The notes beneath the pieces are model-generated. The model made no database searches and was not told the DNA's origin. It worked only from the letters and a program-made list of their open reading frames with translations. This document shows positions 15,748-22,996 of a DNA stretch of 32,640 nucleotides, piece after piece (within the stretch, counting starts at the first letter, position 1; the number at the start of each line of letters is the position of its first letter). The stretch is from a virus. The DNA is taken from IMG/VR virus record IMGVR_UViG_3300032214_000850, positions 1-32,640 of that record. One strand, written 5' to 3'. A program made the position numbers and the translations under genes.

Positions 15748-15754
15748 TATTTAT
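15748..15754 (+). promoter_or_regulatory. TATTTAT motif before 15760
   Basis: The motif lies between a strong terminator and the start codon, only 5 nt before ATG. As the gene cannot be reached from upstream except by read-through, this short interval must contain a promoter. Confidence 0.55.
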
Positions 15755-15759
15755 CATAT

Positions 15760-16137
15760 ATGAAAATCATAATCACCGAAGAACAACTAAATCTAATCAA
15801 CGAAGAATACAGAAGGGATCGTTTCGATGCTGAATATGCTGACGAATACCCAAAGTACAAGAAGTTGTTTATGAAGGCGATATCAAAAGATGTTAAAAGT
15901 TGGGGTGAGTGGGCCGGTGGATCAACATATTTAATGAGTGAAAATGGTGATCCGTTATTTGTATATAGAAAACCATCTAAAACTGTTTATTATGATTATT
16001 CAATTGACGAAGAATTGGAAGATTTTATTCCTCCACACATAATATCAAGACATTTGAAAAATGCTGTTTATGATTATTTTAAAGCATTGTTTCCTGATTT
16101 CGAAATAAAAGAGGTGAGCGGGGCAAATATAGTTTAG
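15760..16137 (+). CDS. Leader protein of unknown function
   Basis: 125 residues beginning MKIIITEEQLNLINEEYRRD, with an I-N-E site. The rest is acidic and aromatic, with beta-rich WGEWAGGSTYLMSENGDPLF and YRKPSKTVYYDYSIDEELED. The next gene begins with nearly the same leader (MKVIITEQQYSKLSEE) but its body is unrelated, which shows that the leader is a movable module. No catalytic motif, signal peptide or membrane helix. A 2-nt gap to the next gene indicates co-transcription. Confidence 0.8.
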   Translation: MKIIITEEQLNLINEEYRRDRFDAEYADEYPKYKKLFMKAISKDVKSWGEWAGGSTYLMSENGDPLFVYRKPSKTVYYDYSIDEELEDFIPPHIISRHLKNAVYDYFKALFPDFEIKEVSGANIV

Positions 16138-16139
16138 TA

Positions 16140-16727
16140 ATGAAAGTAATAATTACAGAACAACAATATAGTAAGTTAAGTGAAGAGAAACTTCGCAAAT
16201 TCCTATATTCTATTTGGGACGCTCAGAAAAAAAACGGACAAGAACCAAGTTTGGAGGATGTTATTTATGACGTTACAGACATCACAAGAAATACTATGGA
16301 TGACTTTGTGATTATTAGACCGATTTGGTATGAGTACAATGGAGGTTTTAATAACATTTTTGAAAAGATGAAAAATGAAATCGAAGGAAAAACTTTCCAA
16401 ATAGTAGATGGTTTTGGAAACCTAAACACTAAAATCAAAATCCACGATGTTGAACCTTATGGTGAGGATGATAGTGGTAGAGGTGTTGAGATTTTGGTAC
16501 ATGTTGACGAACAAGGAACTATGAACTTTTTTATGTATGAAGAAGGTACTGATAATGAAATTGAGGTAAATGATACCATAGAAGCCGCATATTTTGAGGC
16601 ACTAGCCAATTATGAAAGTAGTGACCTTCAAGGATATTTAAGAGGTGAGGTTTTTACTTTCCTTCTTAACAAATTAGAAAAATACGGAATCCCAATTGAT
16701 GTGGATGTTGATATAAAAGAATTTTAA
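16140..16727 (+). CDS. Leader protein of unknown function
   Basis: 195 residues beginning MKVIITEQQYSKLSEEKLRK, with an L-S-E/E site. The body is acidic with segments DFVIIRPIWYEYNGGFNNIF and EILVHVDEQGTMNFFMYEEG, predicted mixed alpha/beta. It shares the leader with the previous gene. No known domain recognised. It is transcribed together with 15760 and is followed by another TATTTAT motif. Confidence 0.8.
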   Translation: MKVIITEQQYSKLSEEKLRKFLYSIWDAQKKNGQEPSLEDVIYDVTDITRNTMDDFVIIRPIWYEYNGGFNNIFEKMKNEIEGKTFQIVDGFGNLNTKIKIHDVEPYGEDDSGRGVEILVHVDEQGTMNFFMYEEGTDNEIEVNDTIEAAYFEALANYESSDLQGYLRGEVFTFLLNKLEKYGIPIDVDVDIKEF

Positions 16728-16732
16728 TGATA

Positions 16733-16739
16733 TATTTAT
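16733..16739 (+). promoter_or_regulatory. TATTTAT motif before 16747
   Basis: The motif lies 7 nt before the start codon in the 19-nt gap after the previous gene. Confidence 0.45.
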
Positions 16740-16746
16740 TATCACT

Positions 16747-16992
16747 ATGGGACCTATCGAAAAAAAAATACTCGAATTTATCAAATCTGAAAACATATCA
16801 GAAGGAACAAAACAAGTTTTATTGGAATTACATAGAGAGGTAAAACCGATGATACAGAAAGAGTTTAATAACGCTTATTTACAAGGGTACGACCATAAAG
16901 AATTTGGTAAACCAAGAAATAGTGGATATTACCAAACTTTATATCCTAATTTTAGTTTCAAATCCTCATCTTTATCGAAAGTAAACGACTAA
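16747..16992 (+). CDS. Small hypothetical protein
   Basis: 81 residues, beginning MGPIEKKILEFIKSENISEG. A helical first half is followed by a polar, aromatic second half (KPRNSGYYQTLYPNFSFKSS). It lacks the clear ExE/LxE leader of its neighbours, although ISEG at 17-20 would fit an I-S-E/G site. It lies between leader-bearing genes with TATTTAT motifs on both sides. Function unknown. Confidence 0.7.
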   Translation: MGPIEKKILEFIKSENISEGTKQVLLELHREVKPMIQKEFNNAYLQGYDHKEFGKPRNSGYYQTLYPNFSFKSSSLSKVND

Positions 16993-16997
16993 GGTAA

Positions 16998-17004
16998 TAT
17001 TTAT
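16998..17004 (+). promoter_or_regulatory. TATTTAT motif before 17019
   Basis: The motif lies 14 nt before the start codon in a 26-nt gap. Confidence 0.5.
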
Positions 17005-17018
17005 TAAATAAAATTACT

Positions 17019-17411
17019 ATGAAAAAAAATCTTAACGAAGAACTAAGAGATGTTTATTATCTTTTGGGTTATGATAGAAACAAAATATTAAGTGAACAAG
17101 CACCTATCGTTGAAGATGAAGGAATGATGTCGGATGAAGATTGGGAAAATTGGGGTAAACCTATACCAGATGAAGATATGGACATTGACAAATATGAACC
17201 TAAAGGTGACATAAGTATGGGATCTGAGTATGATGAATTTAATGAAGCGGACATGCCATCAATCGCACCTTCTAAACCCGGTATTAAAACACCAACAAAA
17301 CCAAACAAACCTGGTACACCATATAAACCAAAAGTTAAACCGGCACCTAAAGCTAAGAAATCAGATTTACCTGATTGGTTGACGTTTGACGAATTAGGAA
17401 TTGAATTTTAA
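17019..17411 (+). CDS. Leader protein, acidic with proline/lysine-rich tail
   Basis: 130 residues. The leader is NLNEELRDVYYLLGYDRNKI then LSEQ, with an L-S-E site; its first half resembles the C-terminus of the 7289 protein (LNEEFNRMQQLMGY). The body is low in complexity: an acidic stretch, then repeated K/P/T-rich segments (PSKPGIKTPTKPNKPGTPYK). No folded domain is apparent, suggesting a flexible linker or internal virion peptide. It is 5 nt before the next gene and co-transcribed with it. Confidence 0.78.
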   Translation: MKKNLNEELRDVYYLLGYDRNKILSEQAPIVEDEGMMSDEDWENWGKPIPDEDMDIDKYEPKGDISMGSEYDEFNEADMPSIAPSKPGIKTPTKPNKPGTPYKPKVKPAPKAKKSDLPDWLTFDELGIEF

Positions 17412-17416
17412 TTGAA

Positions 17417-18661
17417 ATGAGTAGAGATCTAAAAAGACGTTTATACACTGAAGGTGTATCTAAGAAAGAACTAATCAAGTTGATGGAAGCGCCTATCGAC
17501 TATGAGGGACCTGAAAGAATGGAACCTGGTATTGAAAGAAAAATTACTGGTAAAGAAACACCTTACCATAATTTCCCTTCAACACCCGAAATGGATAGAG
17601 ACTACATTGAATTGATATCTTCAAAAAGATTTAAAGATTCTGTTGAGAAAGTAAGATCTGCAATGGGTGACACAAGGGCAATTCAGGGTGGTAATCCTTT
17701 AATGAGTTTGATGATGTCAGTAATGGGATCAATGCAAAATTTGATGATGATCCAAGCTCAGAACAAAGAAACTTTGGAAAAATTGGCGGTAGATTTAGTT
17801 CGTAAAGAAATGGGTATACCAAAAGATGCAATGCAGTTTGATGCTAAGTTAGTGATGCAACCTATGGGTCCTGCAGAAGGAATGCAAAGTGAGCCTGAAA
17901 TGCCAAGTGAGGAAGAAATTGAAGAGTTCATGGGAGACGTTGAAACATTCAACCTTGAAAGAGCAAAAAGAAGATTTATCAATTCGCTTATTCAAGGGGC
18001 GGCGTTTAAAGGAGGTCACATGTTTAATTTGGTAAGAAATGAATTGAATGACATCAACCCTCGTTTGATGGACTTATATACAACAACACAGGCTCTTATG
18101 GAACACTCTTATTGGTTATTTCCTGACATGGAAGGAATGGCCGGTGGTGGAGGTGGTCAGATGGGTCAATCTGAGATCGACGATGAAACCGATCCACCAA
18201 CAGTAAAAGCGAGAGCGGTTACATTCCCATTACTTGTTCACGAACTGGTTAAAGGTGTGTATGAGACATTTGGAACTCATGGATTACCTGATGACCCAAG
18301 ACAACAAGAAATGATCATGAAAGCTGAAGATACGTTACCTGCTGAGATTTGGGATTCTCGTTTGGGACCAATCTTTTGGGAGAAGTTCTTAGCGACTTAC
18401 CCAATCGAAATCTTAATGGACGAGGATAAAAAAATTATCCAACACTACTTGTTCATGAGATTCTCACAACTTGAGGCCGAAGAATTCTTTAGAGTGGCTA
18501 AATTGATATTGTCTGACGACCCAAGAGGTAACAAAATCATCGAGAGTATGGTTAATGACATTACATCAGAGTTGAAAAAAGAAGAAGCGAAAAGAGCTTT
18601 AGGTGATGAGGACGAAGAAGAAGATTTAGATAATTTAGATTTAAGTGATTTGGGACTCTAA
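17417..18661 (+). CDS. Leader protein, probable virion component of unknown function
   Basis: 414 residues. The leader is MSRDLKRRLYTEGVSKKELI then KLMEAP, with a textbook L-M-E/A site. The body has a methionine-rich central part (GNPLMSLMMSVMGSMQNLMM, and further on GGGGGQMGQ), then an all-helical region (WDSRLGPIFWEKFLATYPIE, and YLFMRFSQLEAEEFFRVAKL), ending in an acidic tail. The size, mixed helices and lack of enzyme motifs suit a structural or internal virion protein. It closes a transcript with a strong terminator just after its stop. Confidence 0.82.
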   Translation: MSRDLKRRLYTEGVSKKELIKLMEAPIDYEGPERMEPGIERKITGKETPYHNFPSTPEMDRDYIELISSKRFKDSVEKVRSAMGDTRAIQGGNPLMSLMMSVMGSMQNLMMIQAQNKETLEKLAVDLVRKEMGIPKDAMQFDAKLVMQPMGPAEGMQSEPEMPSEEEIEEFMGDVETFNLERAKRRFINSLIQGAAFKGGHMFNLVRNELNDINPRLMDLYTTTQALMEHSYWLFPDMEGMAGGGGGQMGQSEIDDETDPPTVKARAVTFPLLVHELVKGVYETFGTHGLPDDPRQQEMIMKAEDTLPAEIWDSRLGPIFWEKFLATYPIEILMDEDKKIIQHYLFMRFSQLEAEEFFRVAKLILSDDPRGNKIIESMVNDITSELKKEEAKRALGDEDEEEDLDNLDLSDLGL

Positions 18662-18678
18662 TAGGGTCCCTTTTTTTT
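18652..18678 (+). terminator. Rho-independent terminator
   Basis: GGGAC at 18652-18656 pairs with GTCCC at 18666-18670, followed by eight T. The first stem arm is inside the last codons of the preceding gene. Confidence 0.8.
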
Positions 18679-18716
18679 ATCATACTTTTTAAGTATAATT
18701 GTTAAAACTATTTGTT

Positions 18717-19013
18717 ATGAAAAACATAGATTGTGAAATTTACATAAAACAAGTGATAACATTTTTTGAAAACAACCCAAATGATTTAATGGATTTGATC
18801 GGTGAAGTTCAGAAAAATGATTTCTTTGAAAAGATAAGAGAGAGATGTGAGAAGAATGTTGATGAGGATAAAGATTATGTTTTGACAAGACAACAAATGA
18901 TTGACATTGTATTGGAATTAAAGGCACCGGGATTACTCGACGTAATAAACCCAAAACAAGAAGTAGAAGGTTTCATACAAAAAACAAAGTGGGGTGAAAT
19001 TATTTTGAATTAA
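18717..19013 (+). CDS. Small hypothetical protein
   Basis: 98 residues from the ATG at 18717; an in-frame TTG at 18699 would add six residues but is unlikely. It begins MKNIDCEIYIKQVITFFENN. It is acidic and helical, with the segment LTRQQMIDIVLELKAPGLLD. It lies alone between a terminator and the host-type promoter of the DUF932 gene, so it must have its own promoter; a TATAATTG-like element lies just upstream but is not a full match. Function unknown. Confidence 0.7.
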   Translation: MKNIDCEIYIKQVITFFENNPNDLMDLIGEVQKNDFFEKIRERCEKNVDEDKDYVLTRQQMIDIVLELKAPGLLDVINPKQEVEGFIQKTKWGEIILN

Positions 19014-19025
19014 TTTGAAATAGTG

Positions 19026-19055
19026 TTTGGTAATTCAAAAAAAGCAGTATCTTTG
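19026..19055 (+). promoter_or_regulatory. Bacteroidota-type promoter before the DUF932 gene
   Basis: TTTG at 19026-19029, an 18-nt spacer, then TATCTTTG at 19048-19055, 23 nt before the start codon. Confidence 0.65.
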
Positions 19056-19078
19056 TATTGTAATTAAAAACGAAACAT

Positions 19079-19837
19079 ATGATCTACACTCCTGAACTTA
19101 TCGAATCTATCGCACCATCAGTCTTCGCAACTGAACCATCTTCAAAAATGACTCAAAAATACACCTTTGTCCCTACGGATCAAGTGATGGAATATTTTGA
19201 TCGTGAAGGTTGGCAAATCTCATCTGTAAAACAAACAGGTAAAGGTATCCATTCTGTTCACGAATTAAGATATCGTAACAGTGAACTACCTAAAGTTGGA
19301 GATACTATGGTTGAGGCTATCGTAAGAAACTCACACAACGGAACTTCAGCGTTCTCTATGTCGGCAGGATTGTTCCGATTAGTATGTTCAAACGGATTGA
19401 CAGTACCAACATCTGTGGCAGAACGATTCACATTACGTCACAATCACTTCAGTTTGGACGATGTAAAAATGTTGGCAGAATCTTTCTCTCAGAAACTTCC
19501 TAAGATTGAAACATCAGTAGGTCGTATGATGGAACGAGAGTTGACTGAAAGTGAAAAGAGAGGATTTGTTATGGACGCAGCAAGACTTCGTTGGCAAGTA
19601 GGTAGTGTACCGGCAACCCTAAACATTGATGAGATCCTCACAGCTAAAAGAAAAGAGGATGAAGGTGATGACCTATGGAGAGTATTCAACGTAGTACAAG
19701 AGAAAATGATCCGAGGTGGTGTAAGTTACAAATCACAAAGAGGTCGTAACACATCACTAAAAGGTATCAACAACATCATGGCTACGAACCGATTGAATAC
19801 TAAACTTTGGGAAACAGCGGAACTATTGTTAGTATAA
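19079..19837 (+). CDS. DUF932-family protein
   Basis: 252 residues with the family's recognisable blocks: YTFVPTDQVMEYFDREGWQI near the N-terminus, HELRYRNSELPKVGDTMVEA, then RNSHNGTSAFSMSAGLFRLV with CSNGL after it. DUF932 proteins are frequent in phages and plasmids; their function is not established. The gene has its own host-type promoter and terminator and is thus a single-gene unit, probably expressed early and strongly. Its sequence uses C-ending and G-ending codons more than neighbouring genes, as expected for high expression. Confidence 0.88.
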   Translation: MIYTPELIESIAPSVFATEPSSKMTQKYTFVPTDQVMEYFDREGWQISSVKQTGKGIHSVHELRYRNSELPKVGDTMVEAIVRNSHNGTSAFSMSAGLFRLVCSNGLTVPTSVAERFTLRHNHFSLDDVKMLAESFSQKLPKIETSVGRMMERELTESEKRGFVMDAARLRWQVGSVPATLNIDEILTAKRKEDEGDDLWRVFNVVQEKMIRGGVSYKSQRGRNTSLKGINNIMATNRLNTKLWETAELLLV

Positions 19838-19844
19838 AAAAAAC

Positions 19845-19866
19845 GGGGGTCACTGACCCCCATTTT
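19845..19866 (+). terminator. Rho-independent terminator
   Basis: GGGGGTC pairs with GACCCCC around the loop ACT, followed by ATTTTG; A-rich on the left, so it could also work leftward. It closes the DUF932 gene. Confidence 0.8.
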
Positions 19867-19871
19867 GAATT

Positions 19872-20219
19872 ATGGAAAAATTTAAACACGAAGAAAAACT
19901 ATTGGAACATATCACCGAAAAATCTGGTGAACTATTCTCATCTATATTGTTGACTGACGATCATGGATTAAATCCAACAGACTTACAAACTAAACCAAAG
20001 TTCAGCGCACACTTTTTAGAAGGAGTTCAGCAAAATGGTGGTGAAATTTTTTACCCAAACTCAATATTTGTATTCGATGAAAACATTTATATATATTTAT
20101 GTAAAAGTGAGCCTTTAATATCTTCTTTTTATTGTAAGATTTACTATCCTATTAGAAAAAAGAAAGATGTTGAGTTCTTTATATTAAACTTAAAAAAATT
20201 GAAAAAAAATGGAAATTAG
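19872..20219 (+). CDS. Hypothetical protein upstream of the redox pair
   Basis: 115 residues beginning MEKFKHEEKLLEHITEKSGE. Polar first half, then beta-rich (NSIFVFDENIYIYLCKSEPL) and a basic C-terminus (LNLKKLKKNGN). It overlaps the thioredoxin gene by 11 nt and so is co-transcribed with thioredoxin and glutaredoxin. No domain recognised; a redox role is suggested only by position. Confidence 0.72.
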   Translation: MEKFKHEEKLLEHITEKSGELFSSILLTDDHGLNPTDLQTKPKFSAHFLEGVQQNGGEIFYPNSIFVFDENIYIYLCKSEPLISSFYCKIYYPIRKKKDVEFFILNLKKLKKNGN

Positions 20220-20523
20220 TAGTGAACTATTAAGAGAAAAAATTAAAAATGGTGAAAAAGTTATTGTGGATTTTCACGCAACTTGGTGTGGACCATGTAA
20301 GATGATGAAACCGACTTTTGAAAGATTAACCAACGAAAATAAAACTGAAGTGGGTATGTTCACGATGGACGTTGATGCAAATAGAGAGTTAGCGGTTGAA
20401 CTAGGGATCAGAAGTGTACCTACAATTAAAACATTCAATATGGGGAGTGTTGCAACAACTAAAGTTGGTGTTCTAAGTGAAGGGCAAATAAAAGAGTTAG
20501 TATCTGAATTGATCAATGGATAA
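20209..20523 (+). CDS. Thioredoxin
   Basis: 104 residues, full-length thioredoxin fold with the active site WCGPC at 26-30 and the cis-proline in IRSVPTIKTF (P71). It reduces protein disulfides and, in phages, typically supplies electrons to a phage or host ribonucleotide reductase or acts as a polymerase processivity factor. No reductase is in the window. It overlaps both neighbours (11 and 8 nt), and the next gene is a glutaredoxin. Confidence 0.95.
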   Translation: MEISSELLREKIKNGEKVIVDFHATWCGPCKMMKPTFERLTNENKTEVGMFTMDVDANRELAVELGIRSVPTIKTFNMGSVATTKVGVLSEGQIKELVSELING

Positions 20524-20800
20524 GTTAGTAGTATTATTCTCAATGAAGTCTTGTCCTCATTGTGGAGAAATGAAAGAGATGTTGGTTAAAGAGAACATCC
20601 CTTTTGTAGATAGAGACATTGACGAATACGAAGAAGAATACAATCTGTTTGTTGAAGCAACAGGAAACGAGTTTGTACCGGCATTCATGTTAATTGAATC
20701 ACCAGAAGATGAACCTAAGACAGGTTTATATGCTCCAAGTAGAGACTTTAATGAACTCGAGGAAGGAGTAAGTATTATTAAAGAATTTTACGAAAGATAA
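20516..20800 (+). CDS. Glutaredoxin-like protein
   Basis: 94 residues with a dithiol active site CPHC at 13-16 (MKSCPHCGEMKEMLVKENIP), followed by a strand and the cis-proline region FVPAFMLIE (P55). It differs from classical CPYC enzymes and has a slightly longer C-terminus. It overlaps thioredoxin by 8 nt and ends at a terminator. The likely role is electron delivery for deoxynucleotide synthesis; T4 nrdC is a comparable phage enzyme. Confidence 0.88.
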   Translation: MDKLVVLFSMKSCPHCGEMKEMLVKENIPFVDRDIDEYEEEYNLFVEATGNEFVPAFMLIESPEDEPKTGLYAPSRDFNELEEGVSIIKEFYER

Positions 20801-20804
20801 AAAA

Positions 20805-20835
20805 AACCCCACTCACAAGGTGGGGTTCCTTTTTA
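20805..20835 (+). terminator. Bidirectional Rho-independent terminator
   Basis: AACCCCAC at 20805-20812 pairs with GTGGGGTT at 20820-20827, followed by CCTTTTT and preceded by A's. It sits between the convergent glutaredoxin gene and the minus-strand gene at 20833 and can serve both. Confidence 0.85.
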
Positions 20836-21528
20836 TATTAAAATAATGTCTTTTAACCTATCCTGTACCAAATAAGGTTTGGGATCATTTGGTTTTAATA
20901 TATCGTCCATTAAGTTGTAGTTTTCTAAACAACCACTGAACTCTTTTACATTCATATCAAAAACATCTAAAATAAGATCTTTAATCTTTTTATTGGGAAT
21001 TTTTGAATCAGAAACTATTTTGATTTTGTAATCTTCATTCCCATCTAATTCATTATGATAGTGAAACATTAAGTTATCAACACCTAATAAACTATACATT
21101 TGGTTAAACATGTAGTGTGCATAATAGTTTAGACCTCTACCACAACCTAAACTATAACCATAAGGGAATTCTGATGTAATACTAACTTCAATAACGGGGT
21201 CTTCCTCTTTAACATAAAGTGATTTGTTTACACGAACCCACGACTTTGAAAGATCGGGTATTTCCTGTTGGTATTTAATTATGTCTATAGTATTGAAATT
21301 TGTGATTTCTAAGGACTCTAATAGATCTTCATGTTCATTACTAAACTCTTCCTTCAGATCATTTATATCTATCACCTTATCCGATGTGGTTTGTCCATTC
21401 ACAACCATAAAGGTTCCACAATCAGTAACTTGTATAATTGTATTTTCTGATTTGTCGAATTTTGATAGGATATAATCTGCGAATAGGTTCACAAAATACC
21501 GTCTTGTGTTTTTTTCTAATTTTCTCAT
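20833..21528 (-). CDS. Hypothetical protein with weak resemblance to the SAM synthetase N-terminal region
   Basis: 231 residues. CGTFMVVNGQTTSDKVIDIN is similar in pattern to the VxxGEITT...VDI strand of S-adenosylmethionine synthetase (MetK), and FPYGYSLGCGRGLNYYAHYM parallels the FGYA...L.P...YAH block of the second domain. The order and spacing are consistent, but the SEGHPDK active-site start, the lysine- and DxG-rich catalytic segments and the C-terminal domain are missing, so it should not be catalytic alone. It may be a divergent homologue that regulates or binds SAM, or the likeness may be accidental. It stands alone on the minus strand and ends at a shared terminator. Confidence 0.72.
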   Translation of the reverse strand: MRKLEKNTRRYFVNLFADYILSKFDKSENTIIQVTDCGTFMVVNGQTTSDKVIDINDLKEEFSNEHEDLLESLEITNFNTIDIIKYQQEIPDLSKSWVRVNKSLYVKEEDPVIEVSITSEFPYGYSLGCGRGLNYYAHYMFNQMYSLLGVDNLMFHYHNELDGNEDYKIKIVSDSKIPNKKIKDLILDVFDMNVKEFSGCLENYNLMDDILKPNDPKPYLVQDRLKDIILI

Positions 21529-21577
21529 ATTCTTAGTTTTAATAATGGATATGAGAATTAAATGAAACTATAAAGAG

Positions 21578-22687
21578 TTAGATGTAATCATTAAAATAAT
21601 CATTAATGTTTTTCTGTGTCATTGAGTAGTCGGGGTAGTCTGGGATTCTTACATCAATACAATCAAGTATACCGTCGTTAATTAGACCCACCAGTAGATC
21701 ACTATATGTGCCGTAATATTCTAAAAACGAATCACTATAAGTATTACCTTTGTTATTCTCTAAAAAACCGCGTATTTCTTTTACAAAATCTCTGATTTTG
21801 ATGTAATGGAAATAACGAGTTTTCCCATTACTTTCTATTGGAACTTCATCTATTTTACCTTCAAAGAATTCATCTAAACCACCGTAAATTAATTCGTAAA
21901 TTTCGCTTTCGTAAGCGTGATTTTCGGCGTTATAGTAAAGACTTCTTAATTCTTGACCAATCTCCTCTAAATCATTACTGAATAATTCGTTAGTTGCGTC
22001 AGCATCTTTTAATAAATCGATCAGATCTTCAGGTCTTATTCTAAAATAACCTGGGGTCCCTTGTTCTTCCGATAAGTCTTCAAAAAAGTCAGAATCATAA
22101 TCTTCTAAAGATAATTCCGCATTACCAACTTCTTTGTAAATAATATCTTTTAGTTTGGTCAAGTTTGTATCGTCCAGTTCAGTTACCGTTTCGTAAGGTT
22201 TTGCGTTACTATCATAATAATCAAAATTTAAACCCTCCTCACTAAATATTTGTTCGGCAATATGTCTAACACCATCTCTTCGATTATTACTACCACAATA
22301 AAAGTTGGCCAATTCTTCCCTACCACTTAGATATAAATAAAAACCATCAGGTCTAATCGAAACGTCCGTTAGTAAATTATCCAAAATAAAGGCCATTGTA
22401 TCTTCATAGTTTTCATCTAATTTACGAAGTAGAAGAGTATTTTTTAATTCTTCGGGTGCATCATCATAACTAAGATTATTTAAAACACCATTTTCGTCCA
22501 AAAAGTTTATGATTTCATCATCCCAATCACGATAACTTACTTGATTTAAATCTACTTCACCTAAAAGACCGTATTTCTTCATGAATTTAAAAAAGGTCAT
22601 TAAGTCATTGAAGTGATCTTCAAGATCATCCACAAATCCGTCTTGATTAAACATATCTTTTAAATCTTGTGCAATTTTTAAACTCAT
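21578..22687 (-). CDS. Hypothetical acidic protein
   Basis: 369 residues from the ATG at 22687 (MSLKIAQDLKDMFNQDGFVD); an upstream in-frame ATG at 22723 is less likely because a TATTTAT motif ends 4 nt before 22687 and a terminator hairpin overlaps the extension. Very acidic throughout, with many tyrosines, and helical segments such as KLKDIIYKEVGNAELSLEDY. It has no clear leader, signal peptide or membrane helix. In length, acidity and style it resembles the rightward neighbour at 22997, but I cannot align them with confidence. Function unknown. Confidence 0.8.
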   Translation of the reverse strand: MSLKIAQDLKDMFNQDGFVDDLEDHFNDLMTFFKFMKKYGLLGEVDLNQVSYRDWDDEIINFLDENGVLNNLSYDDAPEELKNTLLLRKLDENYEDTMAFILDNLLTDVSIRPDGFYLYLSGREELANFYCGSNNRRDGVRHIAEQIFSEEGLNFDYYDSNAKPYETVTELDDTNLTKLKDIIYKEVGNAELSLEDYDSDFFEDLSEEQGTPGYFRIRPEDLIDLLKDADATNELFSNDLEEIGQELRSLYYNAENHAYESEIYELIYGGLDEFFEGKIDEVPIESNGKTRYFHYIKIRDFVKEIRGFLENNKGNTYSDSFLEYYGTYSDLLVGLINDGILDCIDVRIPDYPDYSMTQKNINDYFNDYI

Positions 22688-22691
22688 AATA

Positions 22692-22698
22692 ATAAATA
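22692..22698 (-). promoter_or_regulatory. TATTTAT motif (minus strand) before 22687
   Basis: Read leftward, TATTTAT then TATT then ATG: 4 nt from motif to start codon, just after the terminator of the 22757 gene. It decides the start of the 21578-22687 gene. Confidence 0.55.
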
Positions 22699-22704
22699 TA
22701 CCAC

Positions 22705-22736
22705 ATAAAAAAAGGTGTCCCATTTTGGAACACCTT
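22705..22736 (-). terminator. Rho-independent terminator for the small leftward gene
   Basis: On the minus strand AAGGTGTTCC pairs with GGGACACCTT around a short A/T loop, followed by seven T. It lies 21 nt after the stop at 22757. Confidence 0.75.
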
Positions 22737-22756
22737 GGACGATTTTAATTTTTTAA

Positions 22757-22894
22757 TTACTTGTTCTTGTAATATTTCTCCACAATTTTCTTTACGGACT
22801 CCTGTACTGTTTGAGTTTGTTGTTGTGGAGTCTGAACTACTTGTGGAGCCGGTTGTGCCGCTTGGTTACCTTTATTTTTACATCCGCATCCCAT
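22757..22894 (-). CDS. Small cysteine-rich-start protein
   Basis: 45 residues on the minus strand: MGCGCKNKGNQAAQPAPQVV followed by a glutamine/threonine-rich stretch and a charged helix ending IVEKYYKNK. The MGCGCK start and Q-rich spacer recur in small phage proteins of Bacteroidota. The two cysteines could bind metal, or be lipid-modified only if an export signal were present, which it is not. The gene has its own motif upstream and terminator downstream, which supports it strongly despite its size. Confidence 0.72.
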   Translation of the reverse strand: MGCGCKNKGNQAAQPAPQVVQTPQQQTQTVQESVKKIVEKYYKNK

Positions 22895-22924
22895 GTTAGT
22901 TAATTTTAATTAGTTTATTTATCT

Positions 22925-22931
22925 ATAAATA
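22925..22931 (-). promoter_or_regulatory. TATTTAT motif (minus strand) before 22894
   Basis: TATTTATAG read leftward, 30 nt before the start of the small cysteine gene. A plus-strand copy of TATTTAT lies next to it at 22916-22922. Confidence 0.45.
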
Positions 22932-22985
22932 CTTTGATAAAAACAATTTAATCCCTTTTCAAATTAAATCAATTCTTTTTTATAG

Positions 22986-22992
22986 TATTTAT
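22986..22992 (+). promoter_or_regulatory. TATTTAT motif before 22997
   Basis: The motif lies 4 nt before ATG. The divergent leftward gene has its own copy 60 bp away, so this 102-nt gap is a two-way promoter region. Confidence 0.5.
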
Positions 22993-22996
22993 TGTT

